DNA of 64,000 nt, from contig JTDE01000102.1 of the NCBI GenBank assembly GCA_014338405.1, positions 343,547 to 407,546 on the forward strand, written 5' to 3'. Positions within the stretch are counted from its first letter, which is position 1. Every line of letters starts with the position of its first letter. The position numbers and the translations under genes were made by a program. Below the pieces are notes generated by a model, which worked only from the letters and a program-made list of their open reading frames with translations, made no database searches and was not told the origin of the DNA. This stretch comes from Paragonimus skrjabini miyazakii. Taxonomy: Eukaryota; Platyhelminthes; Trematoda; Plagiorchiida; Troglotrematidae. Positions 26,451-39,262 of the stretch are shown here, one piece after another.

Positions 26451-26466
26451 TTTATTCTACTTTATT
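26451..26466 (-). terminator. Two poly(A) signals of the chloride channel gene
   Basis: On the minus strand AATAAA occurs twice, at 26461-26466 and 26451-26456. The first lies about 185 bases past the channel's stop codon and the second ten bases further on. Position and tandem arrangement fit the 3' end of that transcript. Confidence 0.65.
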
Positions 26467-26648
26467 GAGCATGACGTTTTAAGAAGGTACTTATTTGATA
26501 ACGAAGTGAAAGGAAACAAATCGGAACGTTATGTGTAGAGTTATACATAATTCATGGTGATCCTCGTTCATATGGTGTGGTTGCGGGATGCTAAACAGGG
26601 AGAAAAAATCAATAAAATAAGAACATCCTCGTTGAATTAAAAGGTCAC

Positions 26649-28085
26649 CTAACTAGCGTAGATGAGATAGTAAAACCAATAAGCTATATTGAATACTATA
26701 AACAAAGCTGGATAAGCAAGAGCAAATATCATATCTAATTGATGAACTTGGCATGCATTTTCCACATGTTCCGAACGATGTGATTTATTTGGTTCCGGAA
26801 GTTTCACACTGAATTCATCCATTTGTTCCGTCTCCGACTTGGAACTCTGCTTTCCTCCTCCTTTAGTGGGTGGAATTGATTCCGATGTATCAAACTTAAA
26901 TAGATCAGTGGATTCTTTCGATGTGCCCATGTTGACCACTGAGGGTTTATCTCGATCCAGAGCGCTTGGTCGTAAAAATTTCGTGGCTTTAGACAGCTCA
27001 GACTTTCGTGCCAACGTATTTGCCGCAGCAAACTCTAATAAAGAACTGACCACGAAAGCTAAGCAAACAAAAACCCAAATATCCATGGCTTTCACGTAGG
27101 ATACACGAGGCAGTTGTGTGAGGATTGCGGCACTTTGTGTGATCAAGGCTAAGACACAGAGCAGACCAATGGAAACGCGAGCAGGAACCGCGGAAGGATC
27201 CAGTAAGAATGATACCCACGCAATAATGACAATTAACATTGACGGCAAGTAGGCGTAGATGAGATAAAATCCAAACCTGCGACGTAACCGAAATTCCACC
27301 TCCAGACAGGAAAACTTCCCAGTGGATGAATACTCAGCTGCACAATAATAAGCATCATGGGAAATCAGGGTGAATTCATTGATTTCCAATCCGGGACGAA
27401 TCTCAATGGCTGACCACGACGAAGCGTTCATTGATGTCCCATCCACTGCTTTGTATGCATTGCTTCTTCGCCAACGGAACTCCAAATCTTCTTTTGCGTA
27501 CCCATAACTCCCAATGTTCAATTTGCAAGGTTGCGTATCCATCGGAAAGTTCCACAAACTCATGTGACATGAGAGTTTCATGGAGATCTTCTGACTAAAA
27601 GTGATTACACTGTTTGAATCAAGCCATAGCAGATAATTTGGTTGTGTGATCTGATGTAAAAACCCGCTTTTCGCGTTTCGAAAAAACAAATCTGGAAGCC
27701 ACAGCATGTTTTTCATATAAGTTATTGGCTTTAACTTTAACTCTTTCTGCGGGGCTATGGGTTTTAGACGCTCATCCAACCAACGCTGTCGAAGCATAAA
27801 ATCAATCGTATAATCCATGTCAACCACACTGATTGAGCTGAAACTGTAGACAAACAAGTTTACATCAACCAACAGAGGTTTATGTGTGCCATTCGGATTG
27901 GCAATGGAATTACGTGGAAGAAGGTGTTGCTGATAGTTTTGCAGCAGATTTATAGCGGATCGTAACGAAGCATCCTCATGTGAAACTGTTGATGCATTCA
28001 AAATTCCACAAGTTCTTCGAATCGAAAATGGTAGTAATATCAGCGACATCAGAAAGTAAGACCAGCAATTCTCACAATGTTGCAT
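26649..28085 (-). CDS. Cys-loop ligand-gated chloride channel (GluCl/GlyR type), intronless
   Basis: The 478-codon frame encodes a complete pentameric ligand-gated ion channel subunit of the inhibitory (anion) branch. In order: a probable signal peptide (about 1-26); an extracellular domain with NxS/T sites at about 30, 65 and 220; the WxPD motif (129-132); the Cys-loop C173-C187 with 13 residues between; and a second cysteine pair C248-C260 typical of glutamate-gated chloride channels and glycine receptors. Then come M1 (272-295), M2 starting with PAR (301-303), the marker of anion selectivity, M3 (334-356), a basic/acidic cytoplasmic loop (about 360-447) and M4 (450-475). Nothing is missing and no intron interrupts it. 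Ligand cannot be read from sequence; glutamate is likeliest if the host is a flatworm. In M3 the position usually glycine in ivermectin-sensitive channels appears to be Ser347. Start chosen as the first ATG before the signal peptide. Confidence 0.96.
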   Translation of the reverse strand: MQHCENCWSYFLMSLILLPFSIRRTCGILNASTVSHEDASLRSAINLLQNYQQHLLPRNSIANPNGTHKPLLVDVNLFVYSFSSISVVDMDYTIDFMLRQRWLDERLKPIAPQKELKLKPITYMKNMLWLPDLFFRNAKSGFLHQITQPNYLLWLDSNSVITFSQKISMKLSCHMSLWNFPMDTQPCKLNIGSYGYAKEDLEFRWRRSNAYKAVDGTSMNASSWSAIEIRPGLEINEFTLISHDAYYCAAEYSSTGKFSCLEVEFRLRRRFGFYLIYAYLPSMLIVIIAWVSFLLDPSAVPARVSIGLLCVLALITQSAAILTQLPRVSYVKAMDIWVFVCLAFVVSSLLEFAAANTLARKSELSKATKFLRPSALDRDKPSVVNMGTSKESTDLFKFDTSESIPPTKGGGKQSSKSETEQMDEFSVKLPEPNKSHRSEHVENACQVHQLDMIFALAYPALFIVFNIAYWFYYLIYAS

Positions 28086-28113
28086 GTTTGGTGATCACTC
28101 TGGAATCAGTTTA

Positions 28114-28135
28114 GCTAAAAAAGCACAGAAAGTTG
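28114..28135 (-). promoter_or_regulatory. Splice-acceptor-like site in the channel's 5' leader
   Basis: On the minus strand TTTCTGTGCTTTTTTAG ends 29 bases before the channel's ATG. The pyrimidine run and AG form a good acceptor. It could close a 5'-untranslated intron or receive a spliced leader, a common mode of mRNA processing in flatworms. No donor partner was located. Confidence 0.45.
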
Positions 28136-28797
28136 TGTCACACGGCGAAAATGACAAATAGGGATTACATAATCAAAAATGTTAATGTAAGACGGAATAA
28201 AAGACTGACTGGAAGATGTATTCAAAAGCGACCTGAGTTTGATCAATAAATTTGCGATTTAGGTATTGAGTGAAATATCGTGAAATGGTGTACGCGTTGA
28301 TATTTCTATACTTATCATACGGAGGAAGTGAAAAATGGTAAAGTGACAGTGTGAATAGAATCAAAATGGATTACCTGAAACCATTCAGCATGAACATTAA
28401 GGTAATTGAAAAAATGAAACAGAAGACATCGATCCACTGGGAACAATCTTGATTGATCTCAGGAGAGTTGTATCTCACACAAGAAGGGTGTATAAAATTA
28501 AAGGTGGACAGTGATCTAACCAGTTTGGAAGAAGGTATGGGATAATGTGAAAGTAAATCAACCAGCAAGGTAATGTTGATGCAGTGAAGCTGAATGCTTA
28601 TATATATACTGTTTTGCAATCTTACAAGGTAGGGTCAGATGGTGAGGCAACGTCAGGATCTTGGGAAGAAAATGACCCAAGAATAAACTGTTGGTAGCAT
28701 TCGACATATACTTTACGAAACCGTCGCCTTGCAATCGGATGTTAAGGGTGAAGCGGTGAGAAATAAACTAATGAGTAGTCGGAGAATTTTGTAATTT

Positions 28798-28922
28798 CGA
28801 GTTGAACATCATCCATAAATGATCGCAACTTTCGCATTCCCATAAGCTTCCCTTAGAAATGACTGGAACGTCTGTGGGAATTCGAAAGCTGCAATCAAAT
28901 GTGGGTGATGTTCAACCTAAAA
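28798..28922. repeat. Inverted-repeat family, copy C (short foldback)
   Basis: The left arm reads GTTGAACATCATCCATAAAT then GATCGCAACTTTCGCATTCC. The right arm ends GCTGCAATCAAATGTGGGTG then ATGTTCAACC, its complement. The two arms meet almost directly, so the element is about 125 bp and lacks the tRNA-like centre of the larger copies. It is the minimal form of the family. Confidence 0.8.
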
Positions 28923-30186
28923 TAGAAATAAATTAACCGATCAAAGTTTATAATTTTTTTTACAAAAAATGGGATAGCAATCACCGGGCGATAAACTTCT
29001 AATAATTGTCACCGGCAAGCATGGAAAGAAGAGCGCTAAGTGAAAGCATAAAATAACTAACGTGATTAGTAGAATAAGGATTACGTTTTTCATTGAGTCC
29101 ATGTTAAGCTACACGGTAGACGTTTGTCCATTCCAGGGAAAACAATGCGTTTGGTTGGTGATAGGTCTGAATAAGCAAGATGAATGAACTTTCAATTCTT
29201 GTGTTTCAGAGATCTGTGGCGATAAACTTCCGTCGATCAGACGACAGCATAGCTGTGATCCATGAAGTGTAACCCCATGACTTTGCACAATCGACTTACA
29301 GGAGGTACGGCCAAAATGTTCGGGAAATGCTAAACTACGGCACCAACAGTGGGGTTTGACTTGTGGTATGTGCCACAGAAGATGGCCGTTAAATTATGAA
29401 TTTTAAATACCATTGCACTAATCTAATCCTCAATGTGCACAGCACAACACGATATACTTTCAGTTACATCAATGGAAATGACGCATTTTCATCCAACGAT
29501 CAGAGTCTTGACTAACCTAGTACCATTTGACTTACAACAGTCAATCATAAGAGCTTTCAACGTCTCAAACACTTAGATAGTTCAATGTGTCTGGTGCCGC
29601 ACAGTTTCGCATTTTCTATTAAAGTGTCATATATTGCGATTTATACAAATATTTAGGGTTCAACTCTGACTACTTGTATTCCCTAACAATATTCAACTGA
29701 AAGAGTAGAACTACAAGGCATGTTTTGACGTTTTCTTCATCTTCTTACTCGGGACGGCTGCCTGAACTGAGTCAGTGTTTCGTGTATCACTGACATATCA
29801 TAAACAATCATGTCATTTCAACCATGCCATCTTCCCAAGCATTTTCATGTAACTTCATGCTCAAACAGGAAGGTGATGGTGCCGAAAAACATGCAGCATA
29901 ACCTGAAACGATCAAATGACAAAGTTTACTCCATGTCAATGACATTCATATGTTGCCTTGATTTTTATCCAACACGTCACCCGTAAGTGACAATTCTAAG
30001 AAATTTTTTCAGACAACCGAAGTAACAACTGAATGCCACCATTTCACAAATTTATAAGGCTTCGCAATTTTGGATAAGACAACGAGCAACGTAACAGCCG
30101 ATGTCAACAAACAAGAAGGTTTAGGTTGATCAAGCTAACTCCCGCGTAATCTCTCATTTTTCATACAATTGAGATGAACAGTACAT
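28923..30186. other. Stretch without a supported gene
   Basis: No frame, RNA or repeat that I can support. It lies upstream of the minus-strand channel gene and could hold its distal promoter or a leader exon, but nothing specific is visible. Confidence 0.4.
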
Positions 30187-30322
30187 GCAGAGGACCAACA
30201 GAGTTATGTACTTTAACCAGTGAAGAATTTCTAAGAAGGTTACAAACCCGACCGACCGTTTTGATCGCACTGGCTGCTCCCGAAGGTCGAAATGTCCCTT
30301 CGTCTACCGTTCAGATAGGCGG
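30187..30322 (+). CDS. Possible exon, product unknown
   Basis: An acceptor (GTACATGCAG after a pyrimidine-rich CTCTCATTTTTCAT) and a good donor (GGCG/GTAAGG) bound an open frame including SEEFLRRLQTRPTVLIALAA and PEGRNVPSSTVQIG. Composition is protein-like; no family recognised. It may be a chance exon. Confidence 0.25.
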
Positions 30323-33300
30323 TAAGGTGAACGTTACCAACCCATCTGGTAAGCTGTTACTCGCCAGTAATTTGTTCTTTCGCTTTCAATCAAACATAAT
30401 TGTCCTTATATATATGCCCAGAAACAACCGATGTATATACTCCAGTTGCCTCAGCGGTTCACTAGGAATTGACGCTTATGAATTGGTGGTAAGCATTGAT
30501 CTGTGTTTGCGAAACTGCCACAATCTCATCCATCGTCTGTTCTATTTGTGTTGATTCCCTTAAGGCTAAATTGCATATAATTATATGATCAGGGTGTACG
30601 AACTGTTGCTCCCGAATACACCACATAAGTTAGGTCTATTGTTTATGTTGTCGAAACCACGTTAACCAAAAGTTAGTCCGAATGCTAGTTTTAGTGGGGT
30701 TCAACTTATGACAGTCATAACATCTCGCTACATTTCGGCAAAAACCTAATGCTCAGCTTTTCAAATCAACCAACTATTTTATCGTCATGATTTATTCTTG
30801 ATCACATGGCTATCGAATGAGCGAGACAGCTACGGCCCATAGGATAACACAACATCAAAATCTACGGATCAAAACTTACTCATCCGCGGATTGAGACGAG
30901 GAGAGTAGCGGGTAACAGGCTCACCTCATCGACAAGATGTATGCGGTTGGGCTTTCAATCTTACTGAGAATATCCACCTATTCCACACCAGAATTTGCCA
31001 GTTGATTTCCTACTTAACACGTTTTCTCCTTCAAAATCTAGTACTCTCAAGTCGATTTTAGCTTATAACCAACGTTTCCAGCTGACAAACAGAAGTTTTT
31101 GATTTTAGCCATTTTTCAAAATTTATAGTTATAATTGGATACTTGACAAATTTAAATGGAATGACAGCGCCCACTCGCTACGGAAGTATAACGTCATGTG
31201 ATGATAACAGCGCTTTGGTACATCGTTCCAGAATTTACGCGCACCGATGTTCAGCGATGATCATAATTGGCTAGATGTTGCAACAATCCAAATTACCTGG
31301 TAGTGCTTAGTGGATTGGAAACCAAGGTCAAGGTCCGTAGAAGAACCTTTGCTCATTGAACAGACCGGTTAGTAATGTCTAAAAAGTGACGAACTCGATT
31401 GCCTCTTGTTTACTATAAAGAGACCACAGCAGGAAGTGAGGGGTTCGGACTTCGTCGATCAGATGAGACTAATGGAATTTTCTTTCGAGGAGGATTAGTC
31501 GACATTTGCGCATAAGGTGGGGAGACCGAGGTGTGTGAGACTCAAGTTAAAAACTTACAGTCTCACTTGGGCCAAACATCGTCGTCGATAGAAGGATGCT
31601 GTTTTCTGAATATTTTTGTTTTGACACTGTACAGACAGACTGAGTCAGGGAATCGTTGGACAAATTGTGCGCTTTCACCCACACAAACGTGAAGTCGGTT
31701 GGAACGGCGACTGAGAGTCAAACATAAAGCGGAAATTCTGAGAACTTAGCAATGGCGTTTAGCAAATGAGATCACTGGAAAGAACAACGAGGTTTCCAGA
31801 AGATGGTTTTCAACACTTTGCTAACGTTCACTTCAATTAATTAATAGTGGCACAACATGAGAGAGCAAATATGGGTTACCGTTCATCCCAAAAGAACCAT
31901 ATGTGACAGTCGGATGGCCAAATACCAGTCGTATCACAAGTCAGTAACCGGCACAAAATTCCAAGTCAAGACCAACTAACGGGAATTCCAACCGAAAGAC
32001 ACCAAGGGACATTGCCCGAAGCAAGCCACCTAACAGAGCCGGGTTAGGCAGCGGCCCAAGCAAACTGTTGTGAACACGATCGTACTCGCTGACGAAGGTT
32101 TGAATCGTCCAGCTCCATTTCGCCGTTTCCATGAGGTCACCTCACCTGTGATGGCGCAAGCGGTTGAACAGTTTGTTCCCCAACCAAAGAAAGGATAGAC
32201 GTGAACACCAAATGGTTATCAGATACGAAACGAAACTAGATTACAGAAGCCCCAAATAGATGACAGGCAAGTATCATAGGAAGCAATCAAGATGGTGGAC
32301 GAATCAGACGTACCAACCAATCATGTCCATTGTGACTTTATAGAGAATTAAATTATGAGGAATATCAACTAGCAACCGAGGAAATTCAGGTCAACCCACA
32401 CCATACGATATTTCCCTGTCTTGAAACCTCTTCTAATTCGTCCATCACTATCAACTTTTATGGAATTGTTGAAGTGGCAGCTTATCGGTTTTATTTTGTG
32501 TAAAAGATGGCCACATCGTAAACTCCGTTGTCCACAGCAAAAATTAATCGGTGCAAATGCTTTATTTTCTCGATTAAATTTAACCCGCATAGTGTGAGTC
32601 AACAGAAGTTATATTCCTCAGTGTTTAGATCGAACGTTATAATTAGACTAGAACATGATGTAAAGGAGCGAAAGCGTTGAAGTATAGTAAATGCTTCAGT
32701 GAAAAACTCACGATCCAATTGGAGGTGAAGAAATTAAACCTGAAGGAAGACAGGATTCCCCATATTATGCCGCCTTGTAAACCCAAAAAGATTCCGTGTT
32801 CTTTCGTTCAGGCCGCCCTGGGAAGTGGAAAACAGTATGTCGCCTTGACATACATGGGACCAGAAGGTCCTCCCACTTGAAGTTACATACAAAATAGGAT
32901 ATGCAGATGATAATATTAGATCATTGAGCACCGGGATTGTTCTCAGGGTTCCATCGATCCGATTTAGTCAAACTGGCATTCACACCCAGTGGTCACACTG
33001 CTACTCCTGCGAATCCAAGTTTTAACAACGTGAGGGCAAGTTTCGCTCCTTATGCTGTTTGAATCCTTTGCAGTGGGTATGGTGGGAAAGAGAAATCAAC
33101 CCCTGCACACGGTTATCACGTGGTATGCAATATAGTTTTCCCTTCGTCGATACGGTGACTAAAGAAGCTTGACACTTTCTCAAGGAAGAGGTCTACCCAA
33201 AGTAATTAATAACAGTAAAAATTGGTAGTAACATTGAAACTTCTTTGCTTCTGATTACAAACGACTATCAGCAATAAAGAGTGGACATATTTACTTAAAT

Positions 33301-33549
33301 TGTGGAAAATTTTAACTACCTTGTGACTTCGATCCAGGCGTATCTCTTCGGATTTTTGAAACATGGTCTGCTTTTCCAAACTTGCTAGACATCAATGTGT
33401 ATGTTTTATTTCAACAACCAGTACATAGATTGTTTAACATCCATTTTTTCAATCACGCAATACGAAAGTGACTTACCACAATTGATGACAATTTCGACAT
33501 CATCGTTAACCGAAGAAATTAAGGATGCTCCGGAATGCTGATATGTGTT
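30323..33549. other. Stretch without a supported gene
   Basis: Scattered frames of 63-77 codons lack motifs. No tRNA-like or inverted-repeat copies were recognised. Confidence 0.4.
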
Positions 33550-33693
33550 NNNNNNNNNNNNNNNNNNNNNNNNNNNNNNNNNNNNNNNNNNNNNNNNNNN
33601 NNNNNNNNNNNNNNNNNNNNNNNNNNNNNNNNNNNNNNNNNNNNNNNNNNNNNNNNNNNNNNNNNNNNNNNNNNNNNNNNNNNNNNNNNNNNN
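33550..33693. other. Assembly gap (144 N)
   Basis: A run of 144 N. The odd length suggests an estimated and not a default gap size. The flanks read ATATGTGTT and ACATATTTC, so a simple repeat may lie inside. Confidence 0.99.
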
Positions 33694-34037
33694 ACATATT
33701 TCTTACACTTATTTATAAATTCAACTAGATCGATATCATCTGTTATTTGTTGTCAAACGAAAGTGTCGGTCGTAACCTAGAAACTCAAAGGTTGGCCCCA
33801 AAATGGTAGATGGCGTAGGGCTACCGACAGACAGTGAGTGATATTCGGGTAAAGAATCGATGTACTTCATTCTTGAAAGTTCTTGTTCATATGCACATTG
33901 TACAAAAAACTTGAATCAGCTCGGTTGCGGTTACTCATCGTCTGATTTTACAGGTAAAGTTTACGTGGTACGGTGTTGCCAGGGCGTGACGAACAAAATA
34001 GTCAACAGTAGTGAGTGACTTGGTTGATATGCTTTAA

Positions 34038-34158
34038 ACATGACTTATAATTGATCATAGCTGTCGCATTCCCATAAACGTTCAGGTCAACCCAGCGACA
34101 GAAACATCATGCCTCAACGCGGCAAGCGCTCTACCAGCTGAGCTACGAAGCCATGCCA
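34038..34158 (-). repeat. tRNA-like head fused to the family terminal repeat, copy D
   Basis: Reading the minus strand, a tRNA-like block starts near 34158 with an excellent A-box (TAGCTCAGCTGGTAGAGC, 34145-34128) and reaches a weak B-box-like GGGTTGACC. It then runs straight into GTTTATGGGAATGCGACAGC and TATGATCAATT, the family terminal repeat. So the tRNA-like part and the terminal repeat form one unit here. The tRNA-like sequence matches that at 57.0 kb (CTTCGTA.CTCAG.TG.TA). It is not a working tRNA. Confidence 0.75.
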
Positions 34159-37100
34159 GAAGCTCGGAAATTTCACATTTGGACTATGTTACCCACCCGT
34201 CCCACTGTCTCATATGGAATTCACTAAATGATCCAGGGCATCGACTGCTCAGGCAGGTTTTTTCGAACGGTTCACGCTGGAATCCACCAACGCCACTGTT
34301 GAACAAAGAAATTGTATTACTAATACGTCAGCCATAAATATGCCACACTACTTATTAGTAATACAAAAAGGTTTTCTTTACAATTGATTGAGACTGTTTT
34401 TCTAACCTTTTACTTGATTTTAACAATTAAACTTAATATTTTCGTAATCTGAACACACGGAGTTATTTGTCTATCATCTGTTGAAAACGGATGTACGTAA
34501 AAAAATCGCGACTCCGGATCTAGAAGTGCACAAAACACAATACTGACTTTACTCGATTCACCACCTAATTTACCGATTTTCCTACAACTAGGAAACACTG
34601 TCATACCAGGGGTTGACAGTTTGCTGTCCTACACTTCATCATTGCATCAAGTTTCCGTGATGCGAATCATATAAGGGATTCTACCATGAAGAATAGTATC
34701 GAAGTATGTTCAGTTTGTTTAAGATTGATGACGCGTTTGTGTAAAAGCAATACCACAAGACAGTTCTACTGCCGACAGTAAGCTTAGCTGATGAATCATC
34801 ATCAACACGAACAACAGCACATACATCATTGTGATTAACACCATTTCCATCATCATCATCATCAATAACATTCACCCCGTTGAAAAAACCGTTTACATTC
34901 GACCTTGTGCTTAGTATTGATCGCGATGCACCCAGTTTGGCAACTGGTACCGTTGAAAGTTTGTTCGACCGTTAACATCGTTTTCTGTTGTCGGACCAGT
35001 TTATAGAGGTTATTTGGACAATTGCGACCTTGTCGACTAAGAATGTGTGCTCAGTTTACCCACTTTGGTCGCGGAAACTACAAAGCAAAGCGGAAATCAA
35101 AGCTGGCTAAAAATGATGGAAACGAAGGAAGAAATGGTCCTATAACGCATAAATAGCCACTAGTTACTTAAAATTGTGAGTTATCGCTGAATAGCACTGA
35201 ACGAACGAGCACCACCTTGGTTGTATATAAAAACAAGAAACAACCAAACAATTCAAACACACAATAGACAGTAGTGATATTAAACAGCTTGATAAGTTCA
35301 CCGAAGTCTAGGTAATACTAACTGAGACAGACACTATAAATTATTATCTCATATTATGGTTGGCAAAGCAGTCAAAACAGTACTCATCATGTGAATGAAC
35401 TTTTAGATGTTGCGAATGAAAAATTTGTGATTTCAAGTCAGTGATGTGCATGTTGTTTTTGCTATCATACGAGTTGCACTGAAGCAGTGAAATCCTTGAA
35501 ATTTCTTAAGTAGTGAGTGACTTACAAAGCTTATCTCAATTTGACATTTCGTTGGGCGATAATAAAGTATGCATATTATACAAGAAGACAAATACAATTT
35601 GAAATGTTCGTTTCAAAAATGACAAGGATTGCGGATGTATAAAATATGTCAGTGCGAGATAAACTTGTACTATAGGGAGATATCATAAAATAAACGTAAG
35701 TATTTAAGTGGGAAGTCGATACATTTCAATAGCGAATTGCTTGCTGGCATTAGATTGCATGCAACACACCAAAGTTAACCAAAAGACCGAACAAATTGGA
35801 GGTTCAAAAATGCTGCATGAATGTATGCATCGATTTTGGGTACAGTGTCATCCATGACAAATCCATGCACAGTGTTTCGAACAGAGCAAACCTGACCAGT
35901 ACGCCTACGGTTCCTGATTGTTTGCAAAGCCAACTGAGTCAACTGCCTGTTTTTTGAAATGAGCTTACCTAAACGTTTCTCAAAATGCCAAAACGTCTGC
36001 CATATATTGGCGATTTTTATCTTTCAACTCAGCAATACTGCTGCTATGTCGATATTAATATACAGTGTTTGTTAGAACTATTGATTGGTTATGCACGAGG
36101 TGCTGAAAACAAAGAACCAAAGAACCCTCATGGATGAAAAATTACCACAACTGCGAAACAGGGTCTACTTGTTTTTGTGCTTAAAAGCGGTTATGGATAT
36201 GGAATTGAAGTCTGTTCATAAAAACCTTTCAGTTAATTGGTCAGGTACCAATCCAACAAACTCCACTGGTGCACAACTTTAAAACACGTAGGATATGATT
36301 ACACTGAACAAACCAAATAAAAAGTAGATATTATTTGTAACATTTTAATTAGTTCTTAATTGAAATGTTCATTAGTTACATAATTGTGTAGAAATAGTAC
36401 TTAGTATTTGTGAGAGGACAAGTTCCAATATTTAACCATGAATAAGCAAAAGATGGCGAAAGTGTTCAAATGAGCGTAAAATAATTATGTAATTGGTTTT
36501 TGCGCAAACTTTACAGAATATCATTAAATGTGTGGCTTTATTTTCATTTTGAAAGTTAGCACAATTTTCACCATAAACATTCATCTCCACAGTATCTTGA
36601 CTGAGGGTATTCTATCCAATTGGTTACTGGAACTGACCGTATATCATTTTAGGAGCGTCTACCACCACCGACTCCTGTATACAACATTGGTGACATCTGA
36701 GTTATCAGACTTAAATTTACTAAGCCACCGGACTACATCTCATTAAACATTAGTTAACGGGTAGACAGATCTACAAGAATATAGAATCGGGTAAACAATC
36801 GGACACATGTATCAGCGGAAAAACTTCAGCCTGAATAGATAATATTATGTCATGAGGTGTTGTTCACTGCAACTTTTCCTCTGGTAGAGTAGACAGGAAG
36901 TACGATAGATGATATAATTTAAAAGGGCCGTTGATCTTATGTAAACCAACGATTTTTCATTACAAAGAGCCTTACCACTAAGACACAAAGGGTGCGCACA
37001 GAGACGCTAGCCTGGTGTATGATACCTATTAGCGTTCAAATTTAAATGAACACATTCGAGTGACGGGCAGCCAACAAATATGAAAATAACCGCCAACATA

Positions 37101-38867
37101 CTGGTTTAAGATGCAATCGAAGTTGGAAGAGAATTACACATACCCTAAGGTGCTCGATTAAGTGTAGTGACCCTGGTTTACAAAAAACTCCGAAATTACC
37201 AATTATATACAGACCAAAGAATACGGTAATATTAGAACAGAAAACCATACGTTACAGTTCACGAGACAGTTCACCTAAAAACAATATGAGGCTGAAAGTT
37301 GGAGGATGTGATAACTATTGATAAACAACAGGTCACACAAAGACAGATGTGCCACTTAAAAAATATGCCGTGAAATAACTTATTGTTACAGAATCGACAA
37401 ACGCTAAACAAACTTCACACTTACTGTATTCAACGAAACTACCGCCGTCTTTAAATTTGGTGATCACGTATTAGTCTGATCACTTCCTATTTCTATTCAA
37501 TACCAGGCGTTATTGATATCTAATGATAACTGAGCGTGACCGCTCAGTTGGCACACAAGTGTACTGCCGAAACATTGAAAGTTGCACGTTTTTATCAGTC
37601 AAGCAATTTGATCAGGTATCCCACTTTTTGAGATAAATGCCGATAAAAGCCAGCGTTACTCCAGTGATCAACCCACTCAATGCGCTCTAGATGGTGCGGC
37701 CGGCGATAGCAAAACATTATATATTTTTTCAAGTATAAACTCTCGATGCTTGGCTAGGTGTGTTAGTATTTTATCCGTGTCGGCAATCGCGTGCCGTTCT
37801 CGTGTCTCCTTCCAGCATGGCTTGTCGGGCTTGTTTTACCCATGTATGTTTGTCACGCAACACGCTATCTTCATGGGTTCGCTCCGATACTGTGTTATCG
37901 ACTCCCGTATTTATTTGCCGTGTGACTTATCACCACTTCTTCGCTAAAAACCCTGACAACTTTTATGGTTGCCGATGAATCGGATGAGATAGTTGAAACC
38001 CTAGTAGATTTCCACGTGCACAGGAGTCAACAGACGTAACCGATTTTCGCGCCACCTTCCTAATAACTAACCACCGGAGGTCATAGGTGTATACTGAACC
38101 AAATGACCGTTCCAGCGTTTAAAAGGTCAACCGCTGCCTTCACTCTCGTTTCATTTTCTTCCATCTATGTGCTCTTTAGTAACACCTGTCAGATGTTCAA
38201 AACATTCTGAACTTTAAATGTATGGTCCTTGAATTAATGTCGTCCACAATTTGAAAAATTATACAAAAGCAATGCCGTGGTTTCGAACAAAAACAACTTT
38301 GTTGTTGCCACTGAAATTACACTCCATAAACGTCTTTTACTTTGTACCAACGACTGATTATTTTCCAAGCCGTACTTCGACTCTAGTGGACCGCTAAGCT
38401 TAACCCATTGAAAGCGTTCGTATTCACTACTTGCCTGTGTACAATTTACATTAAAATACTTAACCCAGATTTTACTCGCGATCTTGTTTAAAGAACCAAT
38501 ATGCCGGTAGGCTGGTTTTTGTGTTATATTAACTCTGCAATTTAAAGTAGATTTCGGACGTTGTTTGCAGATTGCTTTTTTCCGCAATCGTATAGTGCTT
38601 ATTGTTCAGTCGTGTAAATCGAACCAGTAAATTTGGTACATATCCATCTGCAACGTCTCTATGCATAGTCTGAGATTGTATGGTGAAATCTGGTCCCTTC
38701 TCGATGATTCTGATGTTAAACAGCCAACTAAAACGACCATCGATTATGACTGGTGGAACAACTTGGAAAACTGTTCGGTTGTGTTAGAAGCAAGAGTAGC
38801 GCACAGGTCTGTTTTCATGAGGCGACTGTATTGACCACCAGACAACCGACCCCATATTAGACTCAGC
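34159..38867. other. Stretch without a supported gene
   Basis: It contains a short CAT repeat (34848-34863) and a 117-codon minus-strand frame (38234-38587) that is protein-like in places but has no recognised motif. The rest is AT-rich with nothing to support. Confidence 0.4.
34848..34863. repeat. CAT microsatellite
   Basis: Five CAT units in a row. Confidence 0.9.
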
Positions 38868-39204
38868 GACTTATGATGTACAAACTCCCAATAACTTTCT
38901 ATGGTCAGTAAGACTCAAGATAAAGAATAGCCACAGAAGAGGATGCAGTAAATGTCCCATTAACTCCCATATATGACTGCAACCTTGTACAATTTACTGA
39001 TTGCTGCTAGACATTAGTGGAGTTAACAAGTGTAAATTGGACACGATACGCAGTTGGTCACAAGGAATTCTCTAACCGACTCCGATTGAAGATGAACATC
39101 ATAGTCGACATCCACATATACAAGAGCTCTTCACTAGAGCATATTGGCACCGAGACCGATGACTTGACTGCGGTACATGTTCCATGTATTACTGCTGAAC
39201 TTTA

Positions 39205-39262
39205 ACGAAACGGAAACTCAGGTCTAGTACTTATTCCACAGAGAGGTCGATTAGACAATATA
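39205..39262. repeat. Inverted-repeat family, right-end fragment H
   Basis: GGAAACTCAGGTCTAGTACTTATTCC and AGGTCGATTAGAC follow the family right end (GAAACTCGAGTCTAGTGCTTCC... GGCCGACCGGAAAG) in order. A possible, much weaker left end is near 38888 (ACTCCCAATAACTTTCTATG). Confidence 0.45.

Noticed and set aside
26804..27219. Additional frames on both strands over the chloride channel
   Set aside because: They are shadows of the channel's coding sequence in other frames.
31941..32132. Possible integrase-like fragment on the minus strand (SEYDRVHNSLLGPLPNP)
   Set aside because: No catalytic residues or neighbouring retroelement domains could be seen.
33506..33780. Open frames running across the N gap
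   Set aside because: They exist only because N is read as an unknown residue.
34086..34158. Functional tRNA gene on the minus strand
   Set aside because: The A-box is perfect-looking but the B-box is degenerate, the stems do not pair, and the sequence runs into a dispersed repeat.
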